A DNA stretch of 64,000 nucleotides from Scleromitrula shiraiana (Eukaryota > Ascomycota > Leotiomycetes > Helotiales > Sclerotiniaceae), in contig JABELC010000003.1 in NCBI GenBank assembly GCA_028455995.1, positions 1,674,001 to 1,738,000 of the forward strand, in the 5' to 3' direction. Below the pieces are notes generated by a model. The model was not told where the DNA came from. It searched no databases and saw only the letters and a list, made by a program, of their open reading frames with translations. Both the position numbers and the translations under genes were made by a program. Positions 10,482 through 22,680 of this stretch are shown in pieces (positions within the stretch are counted from its first letter, which is position 1; each line of letters begins with the position of its first letter).

Positions 10482-11869
10482 ATGGTTCGTAATATTGTGG
10501 TACTTGGAGGAAACTCCCATCCTCAAATAACTGAGATAATTTGCAATACTCTTGGTGTCCCACCTTGTAACAGAATCCTTAAGAAATTTTCTGTTGGAGA
10601 AAGTCGTTTGGAAATTCAAGACTCTGTTCGTGGAAAAGATGTTTATATTATTCAATCTGGTGGAGGAAAAGCCAATGATCATTTCATAGATCTTTGCATT
10701 ATGATCTCAGCATGCAAAACAGGATCTGCAAAGCGTGTCACTGCTGTTCTTCCCTTGTTTCCCTATTCACGACAACCCGATTTACCATACAACAAGATTG
10801 GCGCACCTCTTGCAAGAGGTCCATCCGATGTCACCAGAGATTTTACCTTCGAAAGTCGACCAGCAACTCCTGGACCATATACCCCTCAAACACCTTCTCT
10901 TACCAATGGAACAAACGGTATCGACAAGCTACAAAGGAAGCTCGGAAAGGCATCCCTCGATCAAATTAATACTCAAATGTCAAATGGCATAACACCTAGA
11001 AGACAAGATACATCAGAATCTATTCAATCACTTACCAATGGTCGTTACAGTGAAGGCTCTGCGACATCTGCGACTGCCCCACCTTTCACCACCCATGATT
11101 ACGAAAACCCGAATTTCATCAATGGTCAGAAAAAGAGCCTCTTCGAAGCTAAACCAGGATATAAGCAATGGGTAGCTCAAGCTGGTACACTTGTTGCAGA
11201 TCTTTTGACTTGTGCTGGTGCGGATCACGTAATAACTATGGACCTCCATGACCCTCAATATCAAGGATTCTTTGATATCCCAGTTGATAACTTGTATGGC
11301 AAGCCGCTTTTGAAGAGATACATCCAACAGAACATTCCGGATTACAAAGATGCCATTGTTGTAAGTCCTGATGCAGGTGGAGCAAAGAGGGCTACCGCGA
11401 TTGCGGATGGGCTCAATATGGATTTTGCATTGATTCACAAGGTAATTATTCCCATAACCCTACTTCTGCGCACACTCATATCCTCTAGGAACGTCGACCT
11501 ACCCGAATTACCGATCGCCAAAATGCCACTATGATGTTAGTTGGAGAAGTTCGTAATAAGGTTGCTATTCTCGTCGATGATTTGGCCGATACCTCAAATA
11601 CAATTACCCGAGCCGCGAAATTACTTAAGAAAGAAGGCGCTACATATGTTTACGCCTTAATTACCCACGGTGTATTCAGTGGTGATGCAATTGAGCGTAT
11701 AAATGCATCTGCATTGGACAAAGTCATTGTAACCAACAGTGTCCCACAAGATGAGCACCGACGTCTCTGTCCCAAATTGGAAGTTCTGGAAGTTGGTCCT
11801 GTCTTTGCCGAAGCGATTAGACGAGTTCACCATGGAGAATCCATCTCGGTCCTGTTTCAATACGATTAG
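10482..11869 (+). CDS. PRS5: Ribose-phosphate pyrophosphokinase, Prs5 type
   Basis: Exons 10482-11441 and 11489-11869 (47-nt intron) give 446 residues. The enzyme makes PRPP from ribose 5-phosphate and ATP for purine, pyrimidine, His and Trp synthesis. Visible: N-terminal NIVVLGGNSHPQ, DVYIIQSG, FPYSRQPD, then a non-homologous insertion of roughly 120 residues (112-235) rich in Ser, Thr, Asn and Gly, then YKQWVAQAGTLVADLL, MDLHDPQYQGFFDIPVDNLY, SPDAGGAKRATAIAD and the PRPP-binding loop VAILVDDLADTSNTI. The YKQWVAQAGT segment and the insertion at that point are features of yeast Prs5, a regulatory partner in the Prs complex, so catalysis alone is not certain. I chose the ATG of MVRNIVV; the frame is open 140 codons upstream but low-complexity. 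Confidence 0.93.
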
Positions 11870-13431
11870 AATTGAAACTTCACTTCGGGTATGAATTGAT
11901 TATGTGTTATTTTCCATCGTGTGGGCATCGCAAGGCAGGAGTTTCTATCTTTTTTTCATGGCTGGCTGGCATTCATTAGGGATTGAGCATTCTGGGTAGA
12001 GTATCTGGCGTATATTCTTTTCTTTCCTTTTTGCAATTCATTCATTGGATTGGTCCATGGAGGCAGGCTTGCGTTGCTTGCTTGCTTGCTGGTTTGCAGC
12101 TCAGATATAAAAACTGGCGAAATTGCTATACATACCTCCCAAAACAAACACTACGTCATCTGAAATCTGGAATTTGGAATCCATAAACCTGCTGGGAGAG
12201 GAATATCTTTTTATTGTCATTGGGTTCATGATCAGATATGGTATTATAAACATTAGATATATCCTTCGATTTTGATCACGATTTTGATTTTTGATCTTGG
12301 TCTTCATCTTGATCTTCATCTTTGGTTGATTGAATTGTTCTCTTTTTATTGAATGAATGGACGGACAAACGGAATGCGGAAATTGAAATCGGGAATTGAA
12401 ATCAAAACGGGATCGAGATCAGATCAAATCAGAAAAAGATCAGAATGGAATAGAACGTCTTTGAAAACCAAGTGCTGGGTTAGACGTGGAGAGAGAAATA
12501 TTCTATACATATATAAAATTACAAATGAAAAGTTGCGCGGATGTATATAGATATGAATGTATGCTTGCGTGCGTGCGTGTGTAGACTAATAAATATAGAT
12601 AGATATAACATTTTCAAAATTATGTGTGTATACAGTGTATATATATGTATGTTGTATGCTGCACGAGTACTACTAGATGTTTGTGATTATTAACATCTCA
12701 TCCATGAATATTGATCCGGGGAACGCTAGTTTATTAGTGTTATTTAAGTGTTAGTGCCTACCGAGTCCTGATAACAGAGAAATCCATATGTAATAAGAAT
12801 TCGCATCACCATCAGCAAATTCATAAAATATCCCTCGGTTTAATTCGAGCAAGCAAGTCGATAAATCATTATGTAATCATATAATGTCACACACCACATA
12901 GTCAAAAATATCAAGGCAAAGAAAGATCTTAGTAAATCAAATCTATCAGCTTGTCATACTTTTCAACCCGAGAAAGCTTATCAGTAACAGGGGTAAAAAT
13001 CTCTTATCTTAAGCACAATTCACCATTCACCATTCACCATTCACAATCACTTACTTTATGTTTTATTAGTAGCACCAACAACTTCCAAGCCTGTTATCTA
13101 TGAACAGCTATCTGGCTATCTAGAGAGAACATGGCCGAGAACATATGAGATTAAGGTTTAAGTAAGATGAAAATGAAAATGATTAGTTCAGAAAGGGCCA
13201 TTAGTGTTAGGTGGGGGTGTGGGGGAAGCTAGAAGGAGAGAAGAGTAAGAGAAGAGAAGAGAAGAGAAGAGAGGAGAGGAGAGGGAGCTTCTTTGTTTTT
13301 TTCTATTCTCAACCAAGCAAGTAATCATATTATGATTATTATACCTATCTGGTTTACTCAATTAATTGATGCCGATTGAATTACCAGACTCAATTCGAGA
13401 GAGGATACTTGTATAGTATAGTATAGTCACT
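11870..13431. other. Intergenic stretch between PRS5 and urease
   Basis: No supported gene. Contains short tandem repeats such as CTTGCTTGCTTGCTGG-like (12077), GTGCGTGCGTGTG (12566), CACCATTCACCATTCAC (13022-13048) and (GAGAA)n (13240-13280). The right third carries the GATA-site cluster listed separately. Confidence 0.7.
12978..13350. promoter_or_regulatory. Cluster of six HGATAR (GATA-factor) sites upstream of urease
   Basis: Reverse-strand HGATAR matches occur at 12978-12983 (TGATAA), 13004-13009 (AGATAA), 13094-13099 (AGATAA), 13108-13113, 13116-13121 and 13345-13350 (AGATAG). AREA/NIT2-type GATA activators use paired HGATAR sites to switch on nitrogen-scavenging genes when ammonium is scarce, and urease is such a gene in several fungi. 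The sites are seen; regulation is inferred. AT-rich DNA yields some matches by chance. Confidence 0.5.
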
Positions 13432-16431
13432 ATGCATCTCATACCAAAGGAAGTTAGTATAAGTTTTCAATTTCTATTCCTCTGACGACTATTTATTGGA
13501 GGGGAGAGAGAAGTACCTTTGACTAATATTGAAAACATCAAATTATTGAAAATAGATAGATAAGTTGGCTATATCTCAACTTGGTCTTCTTGCTCAGAGA
13601 CGACTTGCAAGAGGTGTTAAACTTAATCATTCAGAGTCTGTTGTTAGTATTCCCTCCCTCACTTTCCTTCACCCTCTCTTAAATCAACCTTCATAGATTT
13701 TAAATAGTTGAACTAATCCATTTATTGCATATATCTAGGCACTTATAGCAAATAATCTTCAAGAGGTCCGACGACTATTCATTACATCCCACTAAGGAAG
13801 AAACCCTCAAGCTAACGAAATTGACCATCCTCAAGCTCATCCGCGATGGAAACCACACAGTGGCAGATCTCATGTCAATCGGCGCAACGATGCTCGGTCG
13901 TCGCCATGTCTTACCGGCGGTTTGTTCGACACTGACGGAAATTATGGTCGAGGGAACTTTTCCCACCGGTACTTATTTGGTGACGGTTCATCATCCTATT
14001 AGTAGTGATGATGGGGATTTGGCAAAGGCTTTGTATGGCAGCTTTTTGCCTATTCCGGATATCAATCTTTTCCCGTTACCACAGGCAGAGGAGTATGAAC
14101 CGTCGAGACAACCGGGTGCTTTGATTACGGTTAAGGGAAAGGTTAAGTTGAATGAGGGGAAGAAGAGGATAAGATTGAAGGTTACCAGTAAGGGTGATAG
14201 ACCAATTCAAGTAGGTTGAGAAGTACGGAACTATATCATGTTACTGATATTCGCAGATTGGTTCTCACTATCATTTCATCGAAACAAATCCTCAGCTCGA
14301 ATTTGATCGCATAAAAGCATATGGCTACCGACTCGATATCCCCGCCGGAACATCAGTTCGATTCGAACCTGGAGATACTAAAACGGTAACACTTGTTGAG
14401 ATTGCGGGGAATAAGATAATTCGTGGTGGAAATCATATCGCTACTGGTAAAGTGGACCTCTCCCGCGCAGAAGAAATCATGATCAATCTGCAAAAGGCTG
14501 GTTTTTCGCATACTTCTGAACCAATTGGAGATGCTGCTTTTATCGATATATGTGAAATGGATAGAGCTGCATATGCAACTATGTTTGGTCCGACGGTAGG
14601 TGATAGGATTCGTTTGGGAAATACAGATCTTTGGATTAAAGTCGAGAAAGATCTTACTTCATATGGAGATGAATGTAAGTTTGGTGGGGGTAAAACTCTA
14701 CGAGAAGGTATGGGACAGGCAACTGGAGTTGCCGATAATGCCTCATTGGATCTGGTTATTGTTAATGCCTTGATTGTGGATTGGTCAGGTATCTACAAAG
14801 CCGATATTGGTGTCAAGGATGGTATTATTGTAGGTATTGGTAAGGCGGGAAATCCAGATGTTATGGAAGGTGTTACTCCAAATATGACGGTTGGATCGTG
14901 TACGGATGTCATCGCTGGTGAAAATAAGATTATCACTGCTGGTGGTTTCGATACACATATTCATTTCATTTGCCCTCAACAAGTGAATGAGGCTATCTCA
15001 TCAGGTATTACTACAATGTTAGGTGGTGGAACTGGTCCCAGGTTGGTTATTTACTTTATGGTAATTGTGATTCTCATCTAATGTCTGAATAGTGCTGGAA
15101 CAAGTGCAACAACTTGTACCCCAGGAAAGAATTATATGCGTCAAATGTTACAAGCATGCGATACCTTACCATTAAATATCGGAATAACTGGAAAGGGTAA
15201 CGACAGTTCACCAGATGCACTCCGTGAACAAGTCATCGCTGGAGCTTGTGGTCTTAAACTACACGAAGATTGGGGAACGACACCTGCAGCTATCGATTCA
15301 TGTTTGACTGTTTGCGATGAACTTGATATTCAATGTTTAATTCATACCGATACTCTTAATGAGTCCGGTTTCGTGGAATCTACAATCGCTGCATTCAAGG
15401 ATCGTACGATTCATACGTATCATACTGAAGGTGCTGGTGGTGGTCACGCACCCGATATCATTAGTGTCGTTGAACATGCAAATGTCCTCCCATCTTCCAC
15501 TAACCCAACTAGACCTTATACACGAAACACACTCGACGAACATCTAGATATGTTAATGGTATGTCACCATCTCTCCAAAAACATACCCGAAGACGTCGCC
15601 TTCGCCGAATCTCGAATCCGTGCAGAAACCATCGCTGCGGAGGATGTCCTCCATGATCTCGGCGCCATCAGTATGATGTCATCCGATTCTCAAGCCATGG
15701 GACGTTGCGGCGAAGTTATTCTCCGAACGTGGAATACGGCGCATAAGAATAAAGTTCAACGCGGTACTTTGAAAGAAGATGAAGGTACTGGGGCGGATAA
15801 CTTTAGAGTGAAGAGATATATTAGTAAATATACGATTAATCCATCGATTGCGCAGGGGATGGGTCATGTGATTGGGAGTGTGGAGGTGGGCAAGTTGGCG
15901 GATTTGGTGGTTTGGGATCCGGCTTGGTTTGGGACGAAACCGATGACTGTTGTTAAGAGTGGTTTGATTTCTTATGCTCAGATGGTTTGTTATTCCCTCT
16001 CCTTTTTTTTCTACACTTCTTCTATTCCCTCACCAGACTACTCTTAAAAGAAACAAACAAACAAATATATCAAAAACCCAATGCAAAAACCCAACTAACA
16101 ATCCCAACAGGGCGATCCAAACGCCTCCATTCCCACCGTCCAACCCATCATCTCCCGCCCCATGTTCGCCCCCCTCGTCCCCTCCACCTCCCTCCTCTTC
16201 GTCTCTCAAGCCTCCCTCGACCTCGGCATCATCCCCACCTACAATCTCAAAAAGCGCGTCGAAGCAGTGCGGAATTGTAGGAATATCGGGAAGAAAGATA
16301 TGAAGTTTAATGATCTCATGCCGAAGATGTTTGTTGATCCCGAGAGTTATAGGGTGGATGTTGATGGGGTGAGGGCGGTTGCGGATGCGGCGGATAAACT
16401 GCCTTTGACGCAGGGGTGGTTCGTTTTTTAG
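13432..16431 (+). CDS. URE1: Urease, single-chain fungal type
   Basis: Seven exons join in phase: 13432-13452, 13556-13642, 13739-13765, 13836-14210, 14257-15041, 15093-15984, 16111-16431, giving 835 residues, the usual fungal length. Urease hydrolyses urea to ammonia and carbamate in the cytosol with a di-nickel centre. The order is gamma-like (MHLIPKEIDKLAISQLG), beta-like (PISSDDG...IGSHYHF) and alpha-like. Residues match Klebsiella UreC in identity and spacing: His404 and His406 (DTHIHF), carbamylated Lys487 (GLKLHEDWG), His516, His542, flap Cys589-His590, Asp630. Exon 1 has only seven codons and exon 3 only nine, so naive calls would start late. Intron 3 has an odd GTCCGA donor. Its maturation proteins (UreD, F, G types) are not in the window. 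GATA sites lie upstream. Confidence 0.96.
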
Positions 16432-16851
16432 GGGGAAGGGGAGAATGGGGAGAAGGGGGAGAAGGGGAGAAGGATAAGGGATATATTAGCTAACTTGCAA
16501 TTTGTTCATGAGCAAGCGAGCATTTTCAATCCATATCGCAGCATATCAAATAGTAAATGATGATATTCATATCCATATTCATATCCATTTCCATATCCAT
16601 ATCCATACAACCACATACTTAATCAATTTCCCTCCCTAGCAATCCAATACAAAACCCAGTCAGCGTATGGAAAAGAAACCCTCAAAGCCAAAATGATAAC
16701 CATAGCCATAACCATAACCATAATAATTATTCAATCCCAATCATCATATCAACACTGCATCTAATCTTGTTTAATCTAATCTAATCTAATCTTGTTTAAT
16801 CTAAGCTAATCTAATCTAATAAATCTCCCAGAATGGCATAATTCCATAATG

Positions 16852-16883
<32 letters not shown>

Positions 16884-18760
16884 AGATTGATATTTTATAT
16901 TGCGCTTGGATTGGTATATTGCGTATGGATTGGGATATTGGTAGGAATGAATGGATGGATGAATGGATGGATGGATGAAGATAGTGGGAGTTGGGAGTTG
17001 GGAGTTGGATGGTTTGTGGTGGGTGTGGTGCGGTGAGTGCGGTGCGGGGATTTGGAGGGGGTGTTGTTTTGGTGGATAGTTGGTTGGTGGATAGAGAGTG
17101 GATAGAGAGTAAATAGAGAGTAATATTCTATATTTGAGAATGTGGAATTATTTATTGGGGATCGGAGAGTGCTAGTGGGTTGGTTTGATGGGAATGGGGG
17201 GGAAAGGAAGGAAAGGAAGAAGGAAGGAAAGGAAGAAGGAAGGAAGGAAGGAAGAAGAGGGGAAGAAGAAATAAAGGGTGATTTGGTGTTATTTCAGGTA
17301 GGTAGGTAAGGTAGGTGAGGTGAGGTGAAATAGGTATGAAATCTGATTCATTAGGTTGATGTGATGTGATGAGATGTGATGAGGAATGAATGAATGATAT
17401 ATATAGTAATATATAATTGATTGATATAAACGAATATAAAGTAGATGTTGGGGAGTAAATATAATATAATATTGTATTATGATTATACTTTATGAATAGA
17501 TTATATAAATGTTAAAGATTATTGATGGATAATGCTTGTTATATTATATCATATTATATTATATCATATTATATTATATCATATTATATTATACAACTTC
17601 TAAATACATACGCCAGATATATACGCCAGATAGATACGCTAAAACAAAACAAAACAGAATAAAACACAATAGAACTTCCTACTCCAACCACTAAATAAGT
17701 ATACTCTACTAAAAACAAAAACTACCCATCCCCACATCAAACTTGAAAAAAATTAACATCCATCTTATCTATACTCCGTAAAGTAGAACAGCTATACCTA
17801 GGAATATATATTTACAGCACGGTATAGAATCATTAGATTATATCGTTTTATTTATTATTTATTTACTAGTAGTTAATCTATCTGAGCAAATGAATCTAAA
17901 TCAAATCGAATGAAATGAAATGAATCTAAAGTAAATGAATCTAAATCAATCTAAATTTATTATATTCTATATCTTAGATAGCATAAAAGAGTTACCGGTA
18001 CGTACATACATACATACATACATACATACGTATGTACTCGTTGCACTGCACTGCACTGCACTGTATCGATTTAACGACTTGAAGTGGGTATTGGGGTCAT
18101 GATGATGATGATGCGCTGATGGAGGAGGAAAGAGGGGGGATGTAGCGTATGGATTATTTGGAGGGTGGTGGATGCATGCATGTGTTGAGGGGGAATATTA
18201 TAAAATATAGTTGTGTTGTATTTATTATATTTATGATTTCTTATACAATCCATCCATCCATTCATCCATTTATCCATCCATTCATCCATTCATCATTTGT
18301 GACTCATTTGTGACTCATCTATAGGTAACTTTTTCTCACAGGATCCCATACATAGATAGGTATATTTATACCCCAGCATCTATCCTCAAAATAATAAATA
18401 ATACGCCTTGAGCACTAAGTACTGTGTACCTGATCGATGAACCTCATTGATATCCATCCCATACCATTCCATTCCAAAACACCAATGTCGATCGCACGTT
18501 GAATACCCACCCATTCATCCATTCATTGCTCTTCAGCCCAGCCCAGCCCAGCCCAAAAAACTCAAGTTAACTTCAAGGTATCACACTCCAAATCTAAAAC
18601 CCAACCTGAATGACGCTATCAATGTTACGCTGAAATACATCCAATCATTAAAAAAAAAGAAAAAAAAAAAGATCTTAACATGACTCAAGAAAATCCCGGA
18701 AAAGCTTTTAATAATACTCTCCGCCCTATGAAGGTTTATTTGTTAGCCATAAACCAAGAC
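16432..18760. repeat. Simple-repeat-rich intergenic region after urease
   Basis: About 2.3 kb without a supported gene. Seen: CATATC-type repeats (16560-16610), TAATC repeats (16765-16822), (TA)n at 16858-16883, GGAT/GAAT repeats near 16945-16975, (GGAA)n near 17205-17260, ATATTATATC repeats at 17543-17592, (CATA)n at 18004-18030 and TGCAC repeats near 18045-18063. The gene on the left ends pointing into it and the RING gene on the right also ends here, so it is a convergent 3' region. Confidence 0.75.
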
Positions 18761-20480
18761 TTAAGTATAAGACGACATACAAAGGGGTTTTTGCCGCCTC
18801 ATGATTACATCCGGATCTTCAATGGCTAGTTGTTGCGCAGCAAGTTCCCGAATCCGTTGTTGTGCCCTCTCTTGCCGAGATGTGGTATCTTGTAATATCA
18901 CCGGGGATCCCGAGGTACCGGTAGGAGGTTGCGTAACCATGGGATTTGTCATGAGTGGGACTACTGTACCAGGAGACGACACGGTGGTTGTCAATGGAAC
19001 ATTATTTGTGACCACTGAGGAGAAACTAAACATTCGTCTCTCAAATCCCGAGAAGCTTCGGCTGAGACTTCTTCCATTACCTCCCTCGACATCTTGCTGA
19101 TCATCAGGGATTGTGATTCGAGAACGTAGCCTCCTCATATTTCTTTCACGCGTAACCATTGCATTCGTAATCTCTGTGGGGCATTGTCCAATAGGCAAAA
19201 CGCTTTTCTTGCACATTGGGCATAGCGAACTATTGTTATTCAGAAAAGGATCGATACAGTCCGGATGAAAAATATGACCACAAGGTAATTCGCGAATTAA
19301 AGTAGCTTCATTCTCAAAGTCGTCTAAACAAATCGGACAAGTAGACTGGGAAAATGGAACGAGTCTCTGACCTATATTCGATATGTAGGCTGAAGCGTTT
19401 TCGTCTTGGCTGGGTTCGGTAAATGGCGGTGACTGCGGAGATAATGGGCTTTGTGTTACACAAATTTCCTTATCCAGAGAATCTTGTGCATTATTGCGAC
19501 GGGCAGTCAAAGCTGGTATCTTGGGCATAGCTGGAAGATGATCCATGTGAGAATAGTATGTGAATAAAGGCATGTTGTCAATGATTTCTTGTGGTACAGT
19601 GAGGCGCTTTATTCCAAGAGCTTCCAGGTCCACTTCACCTCGTTCCACACGTCGTCTTAAAGATTGTCTTCGACGTCTCTGTATATAATGCATGGAACCC
19701 GATGTGGCGGCTAACATGGTTACGAGCACAGCCGCGATTATTAACAGAAACTCCCATAAGTTAGGCAACGCGGATCCATTGGATATGTTGAGCTGAGCAT
19801 AAACACGTACGTAATCTCTGGCATCAATTCCGGGAGTCGTCGATAGTTGATGACCATAAGGTACGTCCGTCAGATTCCCTGAGTACATACTCAATTCATG
19901 CATCATACGTGCGCCAACATCTCCAGGAACAGCATACACTGGGTAATTATTTTGAGACTTCCACGACCCCCCATCTTTCAGAGACCATTGTTCGGAACTA
20001 ATTGGTGGAGGTTGATCCGTGCTGTTATCGGGTAGGTAAAAGATGAATGCTCGTACAGGATCTTGACGTGCAGAGGCAAGATAGCCCTGAGTGCATTCGG
20101 CATTTATCCATGGGGCTAGCGCAACGAGGGTAAAATCAGTCGCAGGTAGATTGGCTTGTCGAGTAGTATTTGATGGAATGTATTGCTTTGAGATATTGTA
20201 ACATGCGCTCTTGTGGTCGAGATCTGGAACATATAAGAAGCCACCTATAACACCGCTTGCATCTGCATTGTGAGTTGATAGTGTTCGAAGATTATCGTTG
20301 ATAATTTCAGTGTAAGAGATATTTGACTATTTAATCAAGTCAATTGGATGATTTCAATATTTTTTTTTGTTTTTTTTTGTTTCTTTTTTTTTTCGATAAC
20401 TTACACTTAATTGAGATACTACACTCGTAAGTTCATCATCTGTAGCGACACTATCCCATTCTTCATTTGGAAAGACTAGA
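18761..20480 (-). CDS. PA-like lumenal domain, transmembrane RING-H2 protein (putative E3 ligase), 5' end unresolved
   Basis: The main exon runs 20326-18761 (522 codons with stop) and is joined across a 78-nt intron (20404-20327, GTAAGT donor) to a 76-nt exon 20480-20405. The lumenal part carries glycosylation-type N-x-[ST] sites and a protease-associated-like stretch, followed by one membrane span (LWEFLLIIAAVLVTMLAAT), a basic stop-transfer RRRRQSLRRR, then a RING-H2 finger: CPICLDDF, ELPCGHIFHPDC, SLCPMC (C3H2C3). Such PA-TM-RING proteins ubiquitinate substrates at endomembranes. The exon with the signal peptide is not resolved: an in-frame stop lies just upstream of 20480 and a GCTAAT...CGCAG acceptor fits there. 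Family is clear; substrate unknown. Confidence 0.8.
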
Positions 20481-22400
20481 CTGCGATACCATTAGCAATG
20501 ATGACTGAGTACACTGAAGTAGTATCAATTGGAAAGATCAGTGTAAGATATGAATCTGATTGCATAGATTTATCGTATGATTGTAGTGATGAGGTGAGCA
20601 GAGACAGGTTGAGATATTTTTTGATCATAAGATATCTATCTCACTGGAACGCGCGCCTTGACATGAGAGGGCTGAATATGAAAAATGATCAAGAAATTTT
20701 CAGAGTGCATACACGAAATTATCGAGTTCTTTCAAAGCTGTTATTTTCTCATGGTCAGTATACATTAATACATAATATATAATATATAAAATATAAAATA
20801 TAGAACAGTGCGATCATTTCCATTTATAGATATTATGGGATGAGGTGGAGAGGGAGGGCCAAGAATGTAGACATCTCGGCGCCAAGAAAGGAGAAAAGCT
20901 GTGTGTGGGGGGGGGTGGAGGGGGGAGCTCTCTGATGAAATGGTCTAAACATTGGAACTCTTCAACTTACACATTGTAATAAAAGAAAGGTTTATATATA
21001 CATATATATATATATATGTATATATATAATCTCTACGCAGGATCTATTGCATCTAGGGCAAAGACCCTCCGGTATTGAAAATATAATTTATTACCATATA
21101 GATGATGATGATGATGATGATGATGATGTTGATGTTGTTGTTTGAAGAAATTGATAAAAATAAAATAAAATGAAGGTATTTTTTTTTGGATAGGAATTTC
21201 TTTAGAATATTGAAAAGGTACGTACGGTCAAAGCAAAAAGAGGAAGTTTGAAGTTTGAAGTTTTATCGACCTGGGATGAAAGTCTTTTGAGAGTCTTGGG
21301 GGAAATCTTGGGGAGTCTTGGGGAGTCTTGGGGAGTCTTGGGGAGAGCGGATTGAAGAAAATTGCTTGGCCAAATAGAGTAAGTAATAGGTTTAGCGAAA
21401 AAGCTTGATTTCCCTCATCTCCGCTTTTTTTCTTAAGTTTCTTAACTAAAAAGAAAGTACTAGTACTAGTAATAAGTACCCATTAAAATCCATTTTAAGC
21501 ATTTTTGATCTTTTTTAAATCATCAAGGATTTAATAAATAAAAGAGGATCAATATGGATCACATTATTGAAGGCTAGAACTATATAGTAGATATTAATAG
21601 TAGATATTATAATAGTAGATTTTAATAGTAGATCTTAATAGTAGATCATAATAGTAGTTTTGAATAGTATATTTTAATAGTAGATCTTAATAGTAGTTCT
21701 TAATAGTAGATCTTAATAGTAGATCTTAAATCTAATTAAATCTTGCACAATAGAAGGTGAATGTTCCATACTACTTATATGTACTTTACTGTACTGTACT
21801 ATACTGTACTGTACTGTACCTACTTATTACTCGATACATTAATATGTAATATGTAATATGTAATATGTACTATGTAATATGTAATATGTACCTTGTAATA
21901 TATACTATGTAATATGTACCATGTAGCTATATACGCTAGTTACTGACTACTAAATATGTACATCCATAGTATCACAGGAATACTACATACTACATACTAC
22001 ATACTACATACTACATACTGCATACTACATACGATATTGTGCCTTTTATGTATGTACCATGTACTTCCTATGGGTATCTTTCTGATGACTCTGATTATAC
22101 CATATACGCAACTTCTAAGTACGGAATATTTCCTCTTTCCCCAACTTTTGTGATCAATTTGATTGAAGCTGAAGTATTATATTATATCATATTATATTGA
22201 ATTGAATTATATTATATTATATTATATTATATTCTACTCCTCATGGTACAAATTGGATATTTCAAGAAATATATACAACTACCTACATGAATAAAGAAGC
22301 CTACTATGACTACAGTATAGATAATGTTTGTGATTGATTATAATCCTCTGAATGCTTTATTACTCTACTGTACTTGTACCTGTACTGTACACATCACATT
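20481..22400. repeat. Intergenic region with many short tandem repeats
   Basis: The left 300 bases must contain the missing first exon of the RING gene. The rest holds (TA)n at 21003-21027, (GAT)n at 21099-21128, GGGAGTCTTG repeats at 21300-21345, a 13-bp AATAGTAGATCTT-type repeat across 21578-21727, TACTG repeats near 21783-21820, AATATGTAAT repeats at 21838-21925 and CTACATA repeats at 21980-22030. No coding frame is supported. Confidence 0.75.
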
Positions 22401-22414
22401 CACAGTACACATCA

Positions 22415-22481
22415 CACATGTGATATTGGAATATCACACCCACATGTGATGGAATATCACATCCACATGTGATATCGGAAT
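22415..22481. promoter_or_regulatory. Three tandem palindrome-bearing units upstream of NGG1
   Basis: Units at 22415-22437, 22440-22460 and 22463-22481 each contain CACATGTGAT followed by a GGAATATCAC-type half, so ACATGT and GATATT/AATATC palindromes repeat at about 24-bp spacing. They lie 200-265 bp before the NGG1 start codon and resemble repeated binding sites for a dimeric factor. The binding protein is unknown. Confidence 0.45.
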
Positions 22482-22680
22482 GGAACATTTATTATTCCTG
22501 ATTCGCTAATGATTAGCCAAGCATCATAGATAACATCAACAACTTCACGTCTTAGTTGGAACTTCTGATTATTGTCGCAATAATCATGTCAAATATCATC
22601 AATTTCAATTAACAACCTTTTCTACCCAAATAAACGATTGTTCTCAATAAGGCAATTCTTCTATGTGAGGGCGCGATAAG

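Noticed and set aside
20498..20782. 94-codon + strand frame opposite the RING gene's 5' end
   Set aside because: No recognisable content; antisense to the region that must hold the RING gene's first exon.
16858..22040. Possible CRISPR-like or satellite arrays
   Set aside because: These are simple microsatellites with no spacer structure; CRISPR is not expected in a fungal nuclear genome.
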